A DNA stretch of 64,000 bases. It comes from Gammaproteobacteria bacterium (GTDB lineage: Bacteria > Pseudomonadota > Gammaproteobacteria > Steroidobacterales > Foliamicaceae). Made by a program: the position numbers and the translations under genes. Under the pieces are notes generated by a model that was not told the origin of the DNA, did not search any database, and worked only from the letters and a program-made list of their open reading frames with translations. The stretch spans positions 247,257 to 311,256 of the forward strand of contig VYBN01000033.1 in the NCBI GenBank assembly GCA_009844425.1. Reading direction: 5' to 3'. Positions 50,783 through 59,784 of the stretch are shown here, in pieces (position 1 is the stretch's first letter; each line of letters begins with the position of its first letter).

Positions 50783-52911
50783 CAGAAGTCGAGGCTTACG
50801 CTCACGCCCGCCTGGCGCGGCATTGGCAGGCCCACCAGCGCCACGGCGCCGAACCGGAACCCGGTCGTGAGCGAATCGTTGTCGAACAGGTTGTTGACGA
50901 ACGCCGTGAGCCGGATCGTGCCCGTATCGATGCCGCCGCGGACGTTGACCAGCGTGCGCGGTTCGATCGTCTCGAGGTTCAGCTCGTCGATGAACATTTC
51001 GCTGCGGTAACTCACGTCCAGTCCGGCAAACACCTGGCTGTCGCCCCCGAACCCGCTGAAGGGCGATGTGTATTGAACCGACGCGAACAGCGAGTTGTTC
51101 GCCGTGCGCGCCGTCTCGTTCCCGGACACGTCGGCGTCGCCGAGCACCGTAATGGCGTTGTTGGACTCGAAGACCTGGAATTCCGTGTCGATCCAGCTGT
51201 AGCCCAGGCTCGCCGACCAGCACTCGCTCAGGATGGCGGCCACGGAGAAGTCCGCGCCCATCACGTCGGTTTCCCCGGCGTTGATGAAATAGCTCCCGTA
51301 GTTAGGGTCCGGGTCGTTGAAGCGATAGACCTGGTTGGTCCAGTCGATGAAGTAGCCGGCTGCCTGGAAGTTCAACCGGCCCTCCATCGCGGACAGCTTG
51401 GCGCCGAACTCGTAGTTCCACATTTCCTCTTCGTCCACGATCAGGAGATCGGGCGGCGCGGAGGCGTTGAAGTTGCCGGGCTTGTTGCCCTTGGCCGCGC
51501 TGAAATAGAGCAGCGTGTCGTCGCTGAGTTGGTACTCGGCCAGCACGCGGGGCAGGAAGGAATCGAATTCGTCCGACTGGCTGCGATTGGCCTCGGGGAC
51601 TTGCAACTCGATCTCCTCGCCCTGGAAGCGCCCGTCCAGACTCAGCGTCAGGCTGTCGGATACGTCGTAGGACACCGAGCCGAACGCCGACGCCGTGGTG
51701 GAGGTCTTGAACGACGGCGGCTGGCGGAAATTGCGAATCCGGGCGGTATTGAAGTCCTCGTCGAACCAGGCGACGCCGGCCAGCCAGCGCAGCGGTCCGT
51801 CATCCGGGGACGCGATGCGCACTTCCGCGAAACTGGATTCGATTTCGCGCTCGGTCACCGTCTGGAACAGTTCGCATCCGGGGCCGGCGTAGGGGCCGAC
51901 GCAGAGGAACCAGAGAAATGCCAGGTTGACGGCCGGCGCGTAGTCGCCGTCCGCCTCGTTCACCGTGTCTTCCTGCCCCATGCCGGCGATCACGCTCAGT
52001 TCGTAGCCGTTGGCCATTTCGTAATTCATGTTCAGACTGACGCGGAGGGTTTCCGAGGCGACTCCGGGATTGTCAAGCTGCTGGGTGCCGCCGCCGATTA
52101 TGGTCACGTCGGGAAACGCCAGTTCTCCCATGTTCAGCGCGGTCGTCGCCCGTGCCGCTTCGCCGAACTGGGCGTCGGTGTAGCTCACCATCAGGTCGCC
52201 CGTGAACTGCTCCGACGGCGTCACGCGCAGCGTCGCCGAGACGGAGTCGATGTCCTGCTGGCCCATCTTCGCGCCGTTGGTGATGTTGGTGTACGGGCTG
52301 CCCTGGCTGAAGGTTGCGGCGCTCACGCGAAACAGCACCCTGTCCTCGGCCAGCGGGCCGGAAACCGAGCCGCTCACCTGGTATTCGTTTTCCTCGGCGA
52401 TCGAGAGGCGCAGGTTGCCCTCGAAATCGTTGGTGGGCTTCTTGGTGATGTAGTTGATGGCGCCCGAGAACGATGCCCGGCCGAACAGGGCGCTTTGCGG
52501 GCCCTTGGTGACCTCGACCCGCTCGATATTGTCCAGCATCACGGTGTAGAGCGAGCCGGACACGTAAACGCCATCGATGAACTTGGAGGAATTCTGCAGC
52601 GTGGGGTCGCCGGTGTTGGTGGACACGCCGCGGAAGCTGGGCGAATCGCCCCGTCCCTCGGCCTCGTAACTCTCATACTGCACGCCCGGCACCGCGGTAA
52701 CGAGGTCCCTGATGGTCGTGTAGCCGGCCCGTTCGATCTGTTCGGCGCTGAATGCGGATATCGTGATCGGAATCTCCAGCAGCGATTCGCTACGCTTGCG
52801 CGCCGTAACGACGATTTCCTCGAGCTCCACGCCCTGGGCAAACGACGGCTGACTGAACGGCAACGCCAGCGCGAGTGCGACTAGCGACATCAGGAAGTGT
52901 CTTGTTTTCAT
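50782..52911 (-). CDS. TonB-dependent outer-membrane receptor
   Basis: The 709-residue precursor has a signal peptide (MKTRHFLMSLVALALALPFS, ending near SFAQG), TonB box region ELEEIVVTARKRSESLLEIP near residues 29-48, a plug domain with FRGVSTNTGDPTLQNSSKFI and VEVTKGPQSALFGRASFSGA near 121-140, and a beta-barrel ending SVSLDF. It starts the minus-strand operon and is followed directly by cupin, MBL hydrolase, lipoprotein hydrolase and amine oxidase genes, so it probably imports the substrate of those enzymes. Confidence 0.95.
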   Translation of the reverse strand: MKTRHFLMSLVALALALPFSQPSFAQGVELEEIVVTARKRSESLLEIPITISAFSAEQIERAGYTTIRDLVTAVPGVQYESYEAEGRGDSPSFRGVSTNTGDPTLQNSSKFIDGVYVSGSLYTVMLDNIERVEVTKGPQSALFGRASFSGAINYITKKPTNDFEGNLRLSIAEENEYQVSGSVSGPLAEDRVLFRVSAATFSQGSPYTNITNGAKMGQQDIDSVSATLRVTPSEQFTGDLMVSYTDAQFGEAARATTALNMGELAFPDVTIIGGGTQQLDNPGVASETLRVSLNMNYEMANGYELSVIAGMGQEDTVNEADGDYAPAVNLAFLWFLCVGPYAGPGCELFQTVTEREIESSFAEVRIASPDDGPLRWLAGVAWFDEDFNTARIRNFRQPPSFKTSTTASAFGSVSYDVSDSLTLSLDGRFQGEEIELQVPEANRSQSDEFDSFLPRVLAEYQLSDDTLLYFSAAKGNKPGNFNASAPPDLLIVDEEEMWNYEFGAKLSAMEGRLNFQAAGYFIDWTNQVYRFNDPDPNYGSYFINAGETDVMGADFSVAAILSECWSASLGYSWIDTEFQVFESNNAITVLGDADVSGNETARTANNSLFASVQYTSPFSGFGGDSQVFAGLDVSYRSEMFIDELNLETIEPRTLVNVRGGIDTGTIRLTAFVNNLFDNDSLTTGFRFGAVALVGLPMPRQAGVSVSLDF

Positions 52912-53001
52912 GCGTGATGGTCCCCGGAGAAGTTGGCGCCGCGGGCCTGAAAGGTCCCTGCGGCGCTTCAATCTATCACAAACGTCTAACATTACCGCGC
53001 C

Positions 53002-54237
53002 GTGACTGACTCGACCCGTACGCCCGGCATGCTGTCGCCCCTGAGCAACCCGGGGTTCTCGATGCTCTGGGTGGCCAATACCCTTTCGCTTACCGCGTTC
53101 TGGATGACGGAGGTGGCCTGCGCGTGGCAGATGCGGATCATGACCGACGCCGACCCCCTGGCCGTTGCGGCCGTCTATACCGCGCTGCAGCTTCCGATCA
53201 TGTTCCTGGTCATTCCCGCCGGAGTGATCGCGGATCTCTCGGACCGGCGCCGCGGAATGATGTGGACCCATGCCTGGCTTGCCGCCAGCATGGGCGTGTT
53301 GCTGTGGCTGACGTGGACCGGCCGGATAACGCCTTTGTCCCTGCTCGTCTGCATGCCCCTGATTTCCATCGGGTTGTCGATGCGCATGCCCGCGATCGCC
53401 GCGCTCATACCCGAAATGGTGCAAACGAACCAGATTCCCGCTGCGGTCAGCCTGAATAACGTGGCCCAGAACGGGTCCCGCCTGGTGGGCCCGGCGCTTG
53501 CGGGAGCGATCATTGCCGGCCTGGGCGTGGCCGCGGTCCTGGCGCTCAACACGGCCATCATGGCCCTGATCGTTCTTCTGTTCCTGTTCATGCGCTACCG
53601 CCCGGAGCAAGGCGATCGCGTGGCCAAGCCGCAGGGGTTCCTTGCCGCGATAAAGGAGGGCGTGCTGTTTGCCGCGCTGACGCCCTGGAAGCGCAACGTG
53701 CTCATCCGGCTGTCCTCCTTCTTCGCCTGCGCCGCGGCCATTCCCGCCCTGATGGCCGTGCGCTTCGACAACAGCGAGACCTACGGGATCATGTACGGCT
53801 GCTTCGGTGCGGGCTCGCTGCTGGGCGTGCTCGTCATCGCCAGGCTGGGCTACCGGCGGCTCAACAACAGGCTCAACGGCGGCCTTGTGGTGGGCGCGGT
53901 CTGCATCATGCTGTTCGGGGTGGTCGACCAGCCGCTGCAGGCAGGGCCGCTGCTGGCCTGCATCGGGGCGAGCTGGCTGTTCTGCCTGAACAGCATCATG
54001 GTTGCCGCCCAGATGCAGCTTGAGCCGGCCATTCGCGGGCGCGGCCTGTCGTTCATCTACACGCTCGGGACCGCCAGCCTGGCCGACGGCGGCCTGATCT
54101 GGGGGGCGGTGGCCCGCGCCGCCAGTCCGGGCGTGGCGCTGATTGCATCCGGCACCTGCCTGCTGCTGGCGCTGGTGGCGACCTACCGCCTGAGCATCTC
54201 CGCTCCGGGAGGCGCGCCGGCCGCTACTTCCGGCTAG
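53002..54237 (+). CDS. MFS transporter (EntS/DUF894-like)
   Basis: The 411-residue protein has about 12 helices and the MFS-3 pattern of enterobactin-exporter-like proteins: FSMLWVANTLSLTAFWMTEV near residue 19, PAGVIADLSDRRRGMM (motif A) near 72-87, and NNVAQNGSRLVGPALAGAII near 150-169. It is likely an exporter. The start is a GTG at 53002, divergent from the TonB receptor. The last bases overlap the stop of the cytochrome gene on the other strand (CTAG). Confidence 0.87.
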   Translation: MTDSTRTPGMLSPLSNPGFSMLWVANTLSLTAFWMTEVACAWQMRIMTDADPLAVAAVYTALQLPIMFLVIPAGVIADLSDRRRGMMWTHAWLAASMGVLLWLTWTGRITPLSLLVCMPLISIGLSMRMPAIAALIPEMVQTNQIPAAVSLNNVAQNGSRLVGPALAGAIIAGLGVAAVLALNTAIMALIVLLFLFMRYRPEQGDRVAKPQGFLAAIKEGVLFAALTPWKRNVLIRLSSFFACAAAIPALMAVRFDNSETYGIMYGCFGAGSLLGVLVIARLGYRRLNNRLNGGLVVGAVCIMLFGVVDQPLQAGPLLACIGASWLFCLNSIMVAAQMQLEPAIRGRGLSFIYTLGTASLADGGLIWGAVARAASPGVALIASGTCLLLALVATYRLSISAPGGAPAATSG

Positions 54238-54683
54238 AGCGTTTTCAGGTAGGCGATGATCGCCGCGCGGTTCTCCTCGCGGGGAAGGCCGGCGAAGGCC
54301 ATGGAGGTGCCGGGGACAAGGGTGGCGGGACGCAGCAGCCAGATGTCGAGATTTTCCTCGTCCCAGACGAAGTCCTGCTGCTTCAGGGCGTCGGAATACA
54401 ACGTATCCTCGAGGATTGCCGCCCGACGCTCGAAGATGCCGGCCAGGTTGGGTCCGATCTTGCTGCCCTGGACCTCCTCGGTCGCGTGGCAGGCCTGGCA
54501 GAACACGTAAAGCCTCTTGCCGCGCGCGACCAGCCGGGGGTCCGGCGGCTCGACCGTTGCGGAGTCGCTGGCCGGCGCCGCATCGTCGGCTGCAAACGTT
54601 GCAGGCAGGACTGCGAATCCGAGGAATAGGACCGCGCACAGGACGCACGCGCCAAACGTGGTTTTTTTCATTGCTTTTTTCAT
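54234..54683 (-). CDS. Periplasmic c-type cytochrome, class I
   Basis: The 149-residue precursor has a signal peptide (MKKAMKKTTFGACVLCAVLF, cleaved near TFAAD) and one heme site, Cys62-Q-A-Cys65-His66, with the distal ligand Met128 in PGTSMAFAGL. This is a cytochrome c552/c2-like domain. Its ATG overlaps the stop of the amine oxidase gene (ATGA). Tight coupling suggests that it accepts electrons from that flavoprotein, as the cytochrome CycN does for the amine-oxidase-fold enzyme NicA2. Confidence 0.92.
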   Translation of the reverse strand: MKKAMKKTTFGACVLCAVLFLGFAVLPATFAADDAAPASDSATVEPPDPRLVARGKRLYVFCQACHATEEVQGSKIGPNLAGIFERRAAILEDTLYSDALKQQDFVWDEENLDIWLLRPATLVPGTSMAFAGLPREENRAAIIAYLKTL

Positions 54684-56161
54684 GCGCGCTGCAGGATTTC
54701 GACGGCCGCGCGCTCGCCGCTTTCCAGCGCCGATTCCATCCCGAATTCCATCCGCCTCGTGTGTTCGCCGGCGAAGTGCAGGCGGTGGTGCGGCACGATC
54801 ATTTCCCTTGCAAACCGCGCAATCTGGCCGGGCGCGAACATGTGGCGGCAGCCCTGGATCAGGGGGTGCTTGCGCCAGCCGTACAGGGCCATGAAGCGGA
54901 ACTTGCCCGCGGCGGCCGGCCGGACGCGGGCGATTTCGGATTCGATCAGGGCCAGGGCCTGGTCGTTCGGCAACTGGTCGATCCGCGCCGAGGTCATTCC
55001 GGTGAAGGTCAGGATGAACCGATGCCGGTCCTCTCCCGGCCGCTTCTCCATGACCCACATCGTCTGCACCGTGCCGTCGGTCCAGAACGACGGCTCCAGG
55101 CCGTCCTCTTCCCAGTACGGTTCCTCCACCAGGCCATACGCGCGCGTCGTGCCGCGGTAGCCCAGCTCAAGAACCGCTTCGGCCTGGCGGCCGGAGAACC
55201 CCGGTGAGACCGAAATATTGCGCAGCGTCGAGAACGGCACCGCGGAGACCACGTAATCGGCCCGGTAGCGGCTGCCGTCCAGGCAGCGGACCTCGGCGTC
55301 CGATCCGGACATGTCGATCGCCGCGGCTATCTTGCCCAGCCGGACCCGGTCGCCGAGCGCCGCGGCCATGGCTTCGGGCAATCTCGACGTGCCGCCGGCG
55401 ATGTTGCGGATTGCCGGAATCTCCTCGTCCGCCTCGTTGGTCCCGCCCAGGCCGAACGCAGTTTCCGTGTTCTCCGACCTGGACCGGCCGAAGTTCGCGT
55501 CGAACACGGTGCGGGTGCGCTCCTGCATGATGGCGAGGCTGGACGTCGTGCGCAGGTCCAGGTAGTAGCCGGCGAGCCGGAGAGCCTCGGGCGAGGCGCC
55601 GTTCTTTTGCAGCAGCTCAAGCATCGAGACGTCATAGGAGAAGAACTCGGGCGAAAGCCAGTCGTCCAGTTCCTTCAGCGGGTTCAGCCGGCCCAGCAGC
55701 GTCATGCCCACCAGCGACGGCGGTATCTCGCGCTCGCCGTTCGCCAGCTTGTTGACCGGCGAATCGGCCCAGTCTTCGGAGCGCACCCAGGTTCCGTCCA
55801 CGCAGTTGGACATCGGCATGATGAAGCGGTCCTGGGCGATGAGCTCCAGGTTCAGGCGCGAGCAGAGGTCGAGCGCGCGGGCGTACGAACGACCGATCTG
55901 GCTGGCGCCGTATTCGGGACGCGTTTCCACGCCGTCGGCGGTGTAGGCCCGGCCGCCGACGCGTTGCGAACCTTCGAGCACGATTACGTCGAGGCCGAAC
56001 TCGGCCAGCAGCAGCGCGCAGTTCAGTCCGCTCAGCCCGCCGCCGATCACGACCACCGAGGTCTTTTCCGCCGCAAGCCCCTTTACCGGCCGCAGCAGCG
56101 GGTACGAGAGCGACAGCGCGGAAAGCGAGAGCGCGCCCTTGAGAACCTGCCTGCGCTTCAC
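54680..56161 (-). CDS. Flavin amine oxidase family protein, exported, coupled to cytochrome c
   Basis: The 493-residue precursor starts at a GTG (codons V-K-R-R-Q-V-L-K) preceded by AGGAG at seven bases; its leader (KRRQVLKGALSLSALSLSYP) is twin-arginine-like. The FAD motif VVVIGGGLSGLNCALLLAEF near residues 37-56, GSQRVGGRAYT near 66 and the C-terminal HRLHFAGEHTRRMEFGMESA near 460-479 identify the amine oxidase fold. It is more divergent from the other two amine oxidases here. Its stop overlaps the start of a cytochrome c gene, suggesting a dehydrogenase that passes electrons to the cytochrome, not to oxygen. Confidence 0.9.
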   Translation of the reverse strand: MKRRQVLKGALSLSALSLSYPLLRPVKGLAAEKTSVVVIGGGLSGLNCALLLAEFGLDVIVLEGSQRVGGRAYTADGVETRPEYGASQIGRSYARALDLCSRLNLELIAQDRFIMPMSNCVDGTWVRSEDWADSPVNKLANGEREIPPSLVGMTLLGRLNPLKELDDWLSPEFFSYDVSMLELLQKNGASPEALRLAGYYLDLRTTSSLAIMQERTRTVFDANFGRSRSENTETAFGLGGTNEADEEIPAIRNIAGGTSRLPEAMAAALGDRVRLGKIAAAIDMSGSDAEVRCLDGSRYRADYVVSAVPFSTLRNISVSPGFSGRQAEAVLELGYRGTTRAYGLVEEPYWEEDGLEPSFWTDGTVQTMWVMEKRPGEDRHRFILTFTGMTSARIDQLPNDQALALIESEIARVRPAAAGKFRFMALYGWRKHPLIQGCRHMFAPGQIARFAREMIVPHHRLHFAGEHTRRMEFGMESALESGERAAVEILQRA

Positions 56162-56168
56162 GACTCGG

Positions 56169-56173
56169 CTCCT
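56169..56173 (-). promoter_or_regulatory. Ribosome binding site AGGAG
   Basis: AGGAG on the minus strand lies seven bases before the GTG at 56161 and selects this start for the amine oxidase over longer readings through the nitrilase gene. Confidence 0.7.
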
Positions 56174-56180
56174 GTGGCGG

Positions 56181-58250
56181 TCAGACCTGGATCGATTCGC
56201 CTTCCAGCCGCTCCTGGTCCGCCAGCCGCCTGGCTTCCTTCGGCTTGAGGGCCGGCCCATAGACGCGGCTCGACGTGACCGGCGCGTCCGGATCGACGCC
56301 GCTGGGCCGCACGAACACTCCCCGCGCGTAGTAACTCTCGAGCCGCTCCTTCAGCGGACCGAACCCGATATATGGGTTCTCCAGCGGATTGGGCCCCCAG
56401 AGGTTGTTCGGCAGTCCGACTTCGCCGGCGTATATGTGGGCATAGACCTCGGGGTCGTCCCACAGCGGCAGGTTCGTCAGGGCGTTGGCGCGGGCCCTTT
56501 GCAGGGCCTTCAGGTCCACGGTCGCGGTGAGTATGCAGCCTCCCGGCCCGTCGGCCACGCCCTGGATCGTGCCGTCGAAGTTGACGGCCTTCGTGTGCCC
56601 GCGCATCTGGCTGGTCGGGAATTCGCCGTTGCCGTGATGGAAAAACTCCGATCCGGGCATGGGTGAGAGCACGTAGGCGGTGTTCTCGAACGCGCGCGTC
56701 ATGCGCGCGGCGTCCCAGCCGGACCGTTGGCTGCCGTGCCCCTCGGAGGTGGGATGAAGGATCACTTCGGCCCTGTACTTCGTGAGCATGCGCGCGATTT
56801 CCGGATGGGCCTGGTCGAAGCAGACCATGGTCGCGAGCCTGCCGATCGGAGTGTCGGCCACCGGGAACAGGAAGTCGTAACCGAAGATGTCCAGGTAGCG
56901 GTCATAGACGCTGCTCGGCGTGGTGTCCGGCAGCGAGCCCCAGACGTCGGCGCACTGGATCTTGCGGTAACGGTGAATGAGATTGCCGGTGTCGTCGATG
57001 ATGAAGGCGGAGTTGAAAACGTGCCCGGGCAGCCGGTCGTCGATCTCGAACGTGGACCCGGCCATGTAGATCTTGTGCTTGAGGGCGAAATCCTGTAGCA
57101 GTTCCATCTCGGGGCCCGGATAGCGGATGGCCAGGCGCTGCAGCGTGATCGGCGAGCGGTAGCCGTGCCCGCCCTGGCCGTGCATGAAGAACTCGGGAAA
57201 CACGGCCAGCTTGATGCTCGGATTCGACGCCAGCCGTTCGGCCAGCCGCAATGCCCGCTGCGTGTTGTCGCGCCTGAGATCGTCCGCGTCGTGTTCCCGT
57301 TTGATGATCTTGCCGACGGTCTGCGTGAGGATCACGTCGTATTGCTCGATGCGGTCGGTCCGCGAGGGGGCGGGGTTCTGCGACAGCCGGCGCTCGCACT
57401 CGGCGATCCAGGCGTCGCGGCCGCGCGGCGGGCTCGGCAGCGCTTCGGGGCGCCGCTCGATCAGCCGCCCGTAGCCGTCGGCGTAGAGGTTGGCTCTTAA
57501 ATGTAGCGGCTGCACGGCGAAGATGTCGTTGCGCCGGCGCCTGAGCCGTTCGATATCGAGGTCGGGCAGCAGCAGGTCCGCCTCGCCGGCGGCGTGCGTG
57601 GTCGCGCCGGCGAAATCGATCAGGCTGGAGCAGGCGGGCCCGTTCGGCGTTCCGCCCACGGCCCCGGCGACGGCCACGTACGAGGTGTTTTCCCAGGCGC
57701 GGGCCCGGCGGGCGTTGCGGCGCGACTCGAACAGGTGATCGCCGACCTCGGCCACCGGGTTGAGGATGACCTCGGCGCCGGCCCAGGTGAGCGCGCGCGC
57801 GTAGTGCGCGAACAGCACGTCCTCGCCCGGCAGTATGCCCACCTGGCCGATGCCGGTGGCGGCAACCTCGAACTCGGCGGGCTGCCCGGTGGCGGCGGTC
57901 GCATCCTCGCCGAACCCGGTCACGAGGTCCGGAGAAATCTTGGGCGCCGTGAGCAGCGGCTCGCCTTCGGCCGAGAGCAGGAAGCCGACGGTCGCGACGC
58001 CGTCCCCGCCGGCCACGCCGGCGGCGCCGGCCAGCATCACCTTCTCGGATGCGGCAATGTCGCGCAGAGCGGCCAGCAGCGTTTCCCGTTCGGGCGCGTC
58101 GTCCGCCGGAACGGCCTGCGGCAGCAGCAGCACGGGCTCGGCCTTCGGGTCGAGCTGGCGGCGGCGCACCAGTTTCATGGCGCTTTCCACGTATGCGGCG
58201 AGCGCCTCCGTGTCCGTAGCGTTCCAGGCCCTTTGAGAAATGATCAGCAT
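56181..58250 (-). CDS. Tandem carbon-nitrogen hydrolase (nitrilase superfamily), N-terminal half degenerate
   Basis: The 689-residue protein holds two nitrilase domains. The second (about 301-620) has the full triad: Glu353 (VFPEFFMHG), Lys430 (RYRKIQCADVWG) and Cys477 (TMVCFDQAHPE). The first (about 1-265) aligns with it by eye but has Gln45 in place of Glu (LLLPQAV) and Gly142 in place of Cys (GILPGEDVLF); only Lys104 remains. It is thus probably a scaffolding or regulatory half. The active half should hydrolyse an amide or nitrile. It is encoded between a GPH symporter and an amine oxidase, 19 bases before the latter. Confidence 0.88.
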   Translation of the reverse strand: MLIISQRAWNATDTEALAAYVESAMKLVRRRQLDPKAEPVLLLPQAVPADDAPERETLLAALRDIAASEKVMLAGAAGVAGGDGVATVGFLLSAEGEPLLTAPKISPDLVTGFGEDATAATGQPAEFEVAATGIGQVGILPGEDVLFAHYARALTWAGAEVILNPVAEVGDHLFESRRNARRARAWENTSYVAVAGAVGGTPNGPACSSLIDFAGATTHAAGEADLLLPDLDIERLRRRRNDIFAVQPLHLRANLYADGYGRLIERRPEALPSPPRGRDAWIAECERRLSQNPAPSRTDRIEQYDVILTQTVGKIIKREHDADDLRRDNTQRALRLAERLASNPSIKLAVFPEFFMHGQGGHGYRSPITLQRLAIRYPGPEMELLQDFALKHKIYMAGSTFEIDDRLPGHVFNSAFIIDDTGNLIHRYRKIQCADVWGSLPDTTPSSVYDRYLDIFGYDFLFPVADTPIGRLATMVCFDQAHPEIARMLTKYRAEVILHPTSEGHGSQRSGWDAARMTRAFENTAYVLSPMPGSEFFHHGNGEFPTSQMRGHTKAVNFDGTIQGVADGPGGCILTATVDLKALQRARANALTNLPLWDDPEVYAHIYAGEVGLPNNLWGPNPLENPYIGFGPLKERLESYYARGVFVRPSGVDPDAPVTSSRVYGPALKPKEARRLADQERLEGESIQV

Positions 58251-58287
58251 GTTTGCACTCCCGATTGATTCATGCCGGCTTGCCGGT

Positions 58288-59784
58288 TCATGCCGTGCTT
58301 GTGCCTTCGGCTTTCAGCATGGCCTGAAGCCGCCGGTTGATTTCCCGCTGCTTGTCCAGCGATACGTCGAACTTCGATGCCACCCACAGCACCAGGAAGC
58401 ACCCCAGAACGCAGAATCCGGCGGAGAAATACGCCAGCGCTTCCACTTTTTCCCAGGGCACCGAGCCCACCGGCGCGCCCGCCGGAAAGCTGATGATATC
58501 GAGGTAGATTCCGGTCAACAGCACCATGAACGCGCCGGCGGTCTTGATGGCGAAACTCCCGAACCCGCTGATCAGCGCCTGCTGGCGCTTGCCGGTGTTC
58601 ACTTCGTGCTCGTCGGCCACATCGGAGGCCAGCGATGCGATGGCCACCAGGTATATGCCCAGCAAAAAGCCCGCCGCCATGAACATGCCGATCAGCGCAA
58701 AGGCCAGTTCCCGGGACGCCGGCGGCGGCAGCAGTCCGAATACCGGCAGCAGCACCGCCAGCGCCGTCAGGCCGGTGTATCCGCACATGCCCACCGCAAT
58801 GCAACGCTTGCGGTCCAGCGCCCTGACCGTGAACGGCAGGACGATCGCCCCGATGACGGCGCCGATGGCCTGGGCCGAGGCCAGCCACCCGGTCAGGTCG
58901 GGCGGCGTTTGCCACAGATAAGTGATCAGGTGCACCCGCAGCACCGAGATGGAACTGATGGCGAAGAACACCACGATGGCCAGAAATATCGAACGGCGAA
59001 CATTCGGCGTCACGGTCATGGCCGAGATGACCGCCTTGAGGGCCGCGACCGGCCCGATTCGCGGCTTCGGCCTCGGCGGCTCCAGCCGTTCGATTCCGAC
59101 GACGGGTTTGAGCGTTCCGGCGATGTTGATCACCATCGCGATGACCGCGACCGTGGCGAAGGCGGCGGCAAAGGGGGGGTAGTTGGCCGGGTCCAGTTGT
59201 CCCCGCGAATAGGAAGCGCTTTCCAGGAAGAAGTGGCCGAAGGCCAGCAGCGGCAGACCTATGCGGGCCCCCTGCATCCCGACGGTGCCGAAAGCCTTGA
59301 TCCTCGGACGCATGGCTATATCGCGGCTGAGTTCGGCGCCGACGGCCTTGTAGGGCACATGGAACAGGGTGATGAACAGCCGGTTGAGAACGGCGAACAG
59401 CAACAGCCAGGCAAACAGGCCGAGTTGACCCAGCCCCTGGGGCGGCACGAACAGGGCATAGAAGCAAAAACCGAAAGGCACGACGGCAAACATCATCAGG
59501 GTGTGCCGGCGTCCGTACTTCCAGCCCTGGGCGCGGTCGGACAGAAAGCCCACGTAAGGATCGGATACGGCATCGACGATCAGCGCAATCAGAATTGCGA
59601 TGCCCGTCAAGGTGCCCGACAGGCCATGCACCTGGGCATAGAGAAACAGGACGAAGGCGTTCCAGGACCAGTTCTTGATGCTGTCGGGGATATTGCCGAC
59701 ACCGAAGGCCGCCATCGTGTGCAGCGGCGTCTTCAGCTCGAGCTGGTTGGCCCCGGAAGGGCCGGGAGCGCCGGGCGCGCTCAC
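58288..59784 (-). CDS. GPH-family sugar:cation symporter-like MFS transporter
   Basis: The 498-residue protein has about 12 helices and the GPH/MelB pattern: GNIPDSIKNWSWNAFVLFLY near residue 30, DAVSDPYVGFLSDRAQGWKY near 70-89, and a C-terminal VADEHEVNTGKRQQALISGF near 405-424. It should import a glycoside-like or other polar solute with Na+ or H+. It starts at GTG 59784, overlapping the stop of the DUF1838 gene (GTGA). It probably brings the substrate of the operon's nitrilase or amine oxidase into the cell. Confidence 0.88.
   Translation of the reverse strand: MSAPGAPGPSGANQLELKTPLHTMAAFGVGNIPDSIKNWSWNAFVLFLYAQVHGLSGTLTGIAILIALIVDAVSDPYVGFLSDRAQGWKYGRRHTLMMFAVVPFGFCFYALFVPPQGLGQLGLFAWLLLFAVLNRLFITLFHVPYKAVGAELSRDIAMRPRIKAFGTVGMQGARIGLPLLAFGHFFLESASYSRGQLDPANYPPFAAAFATVAVIAMVINIAGTLKPVVGIERLEPPRPKPRIGPVAALKAVISAMTVTPNVRRSIFLAIVVFFAISSISVLRVHLITYLWQTPPDLTGWLASAQAIGAVIGAIVLPFTVRALDRKRCIAVGMCGYTGLTALAVLLPVFGLLPPPASRELAFALIGMFMAAGFLLGIYLVAIASLASDVADEHEVNTGKRQQALISGFGSFAIKTAGAFMVLLTGIYLDIISFPAGAPVGSVPWEKVEALAYFSAGFCVLGCFLVLWVASKFDVSLDKQREINRRLQAMLKAEGTSTA

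Noticed and set aside
51073..52884. 603-codon plus-strand frame
   Set aside because: It is antisense to the TonB receptor and has no signal peptide or domain.
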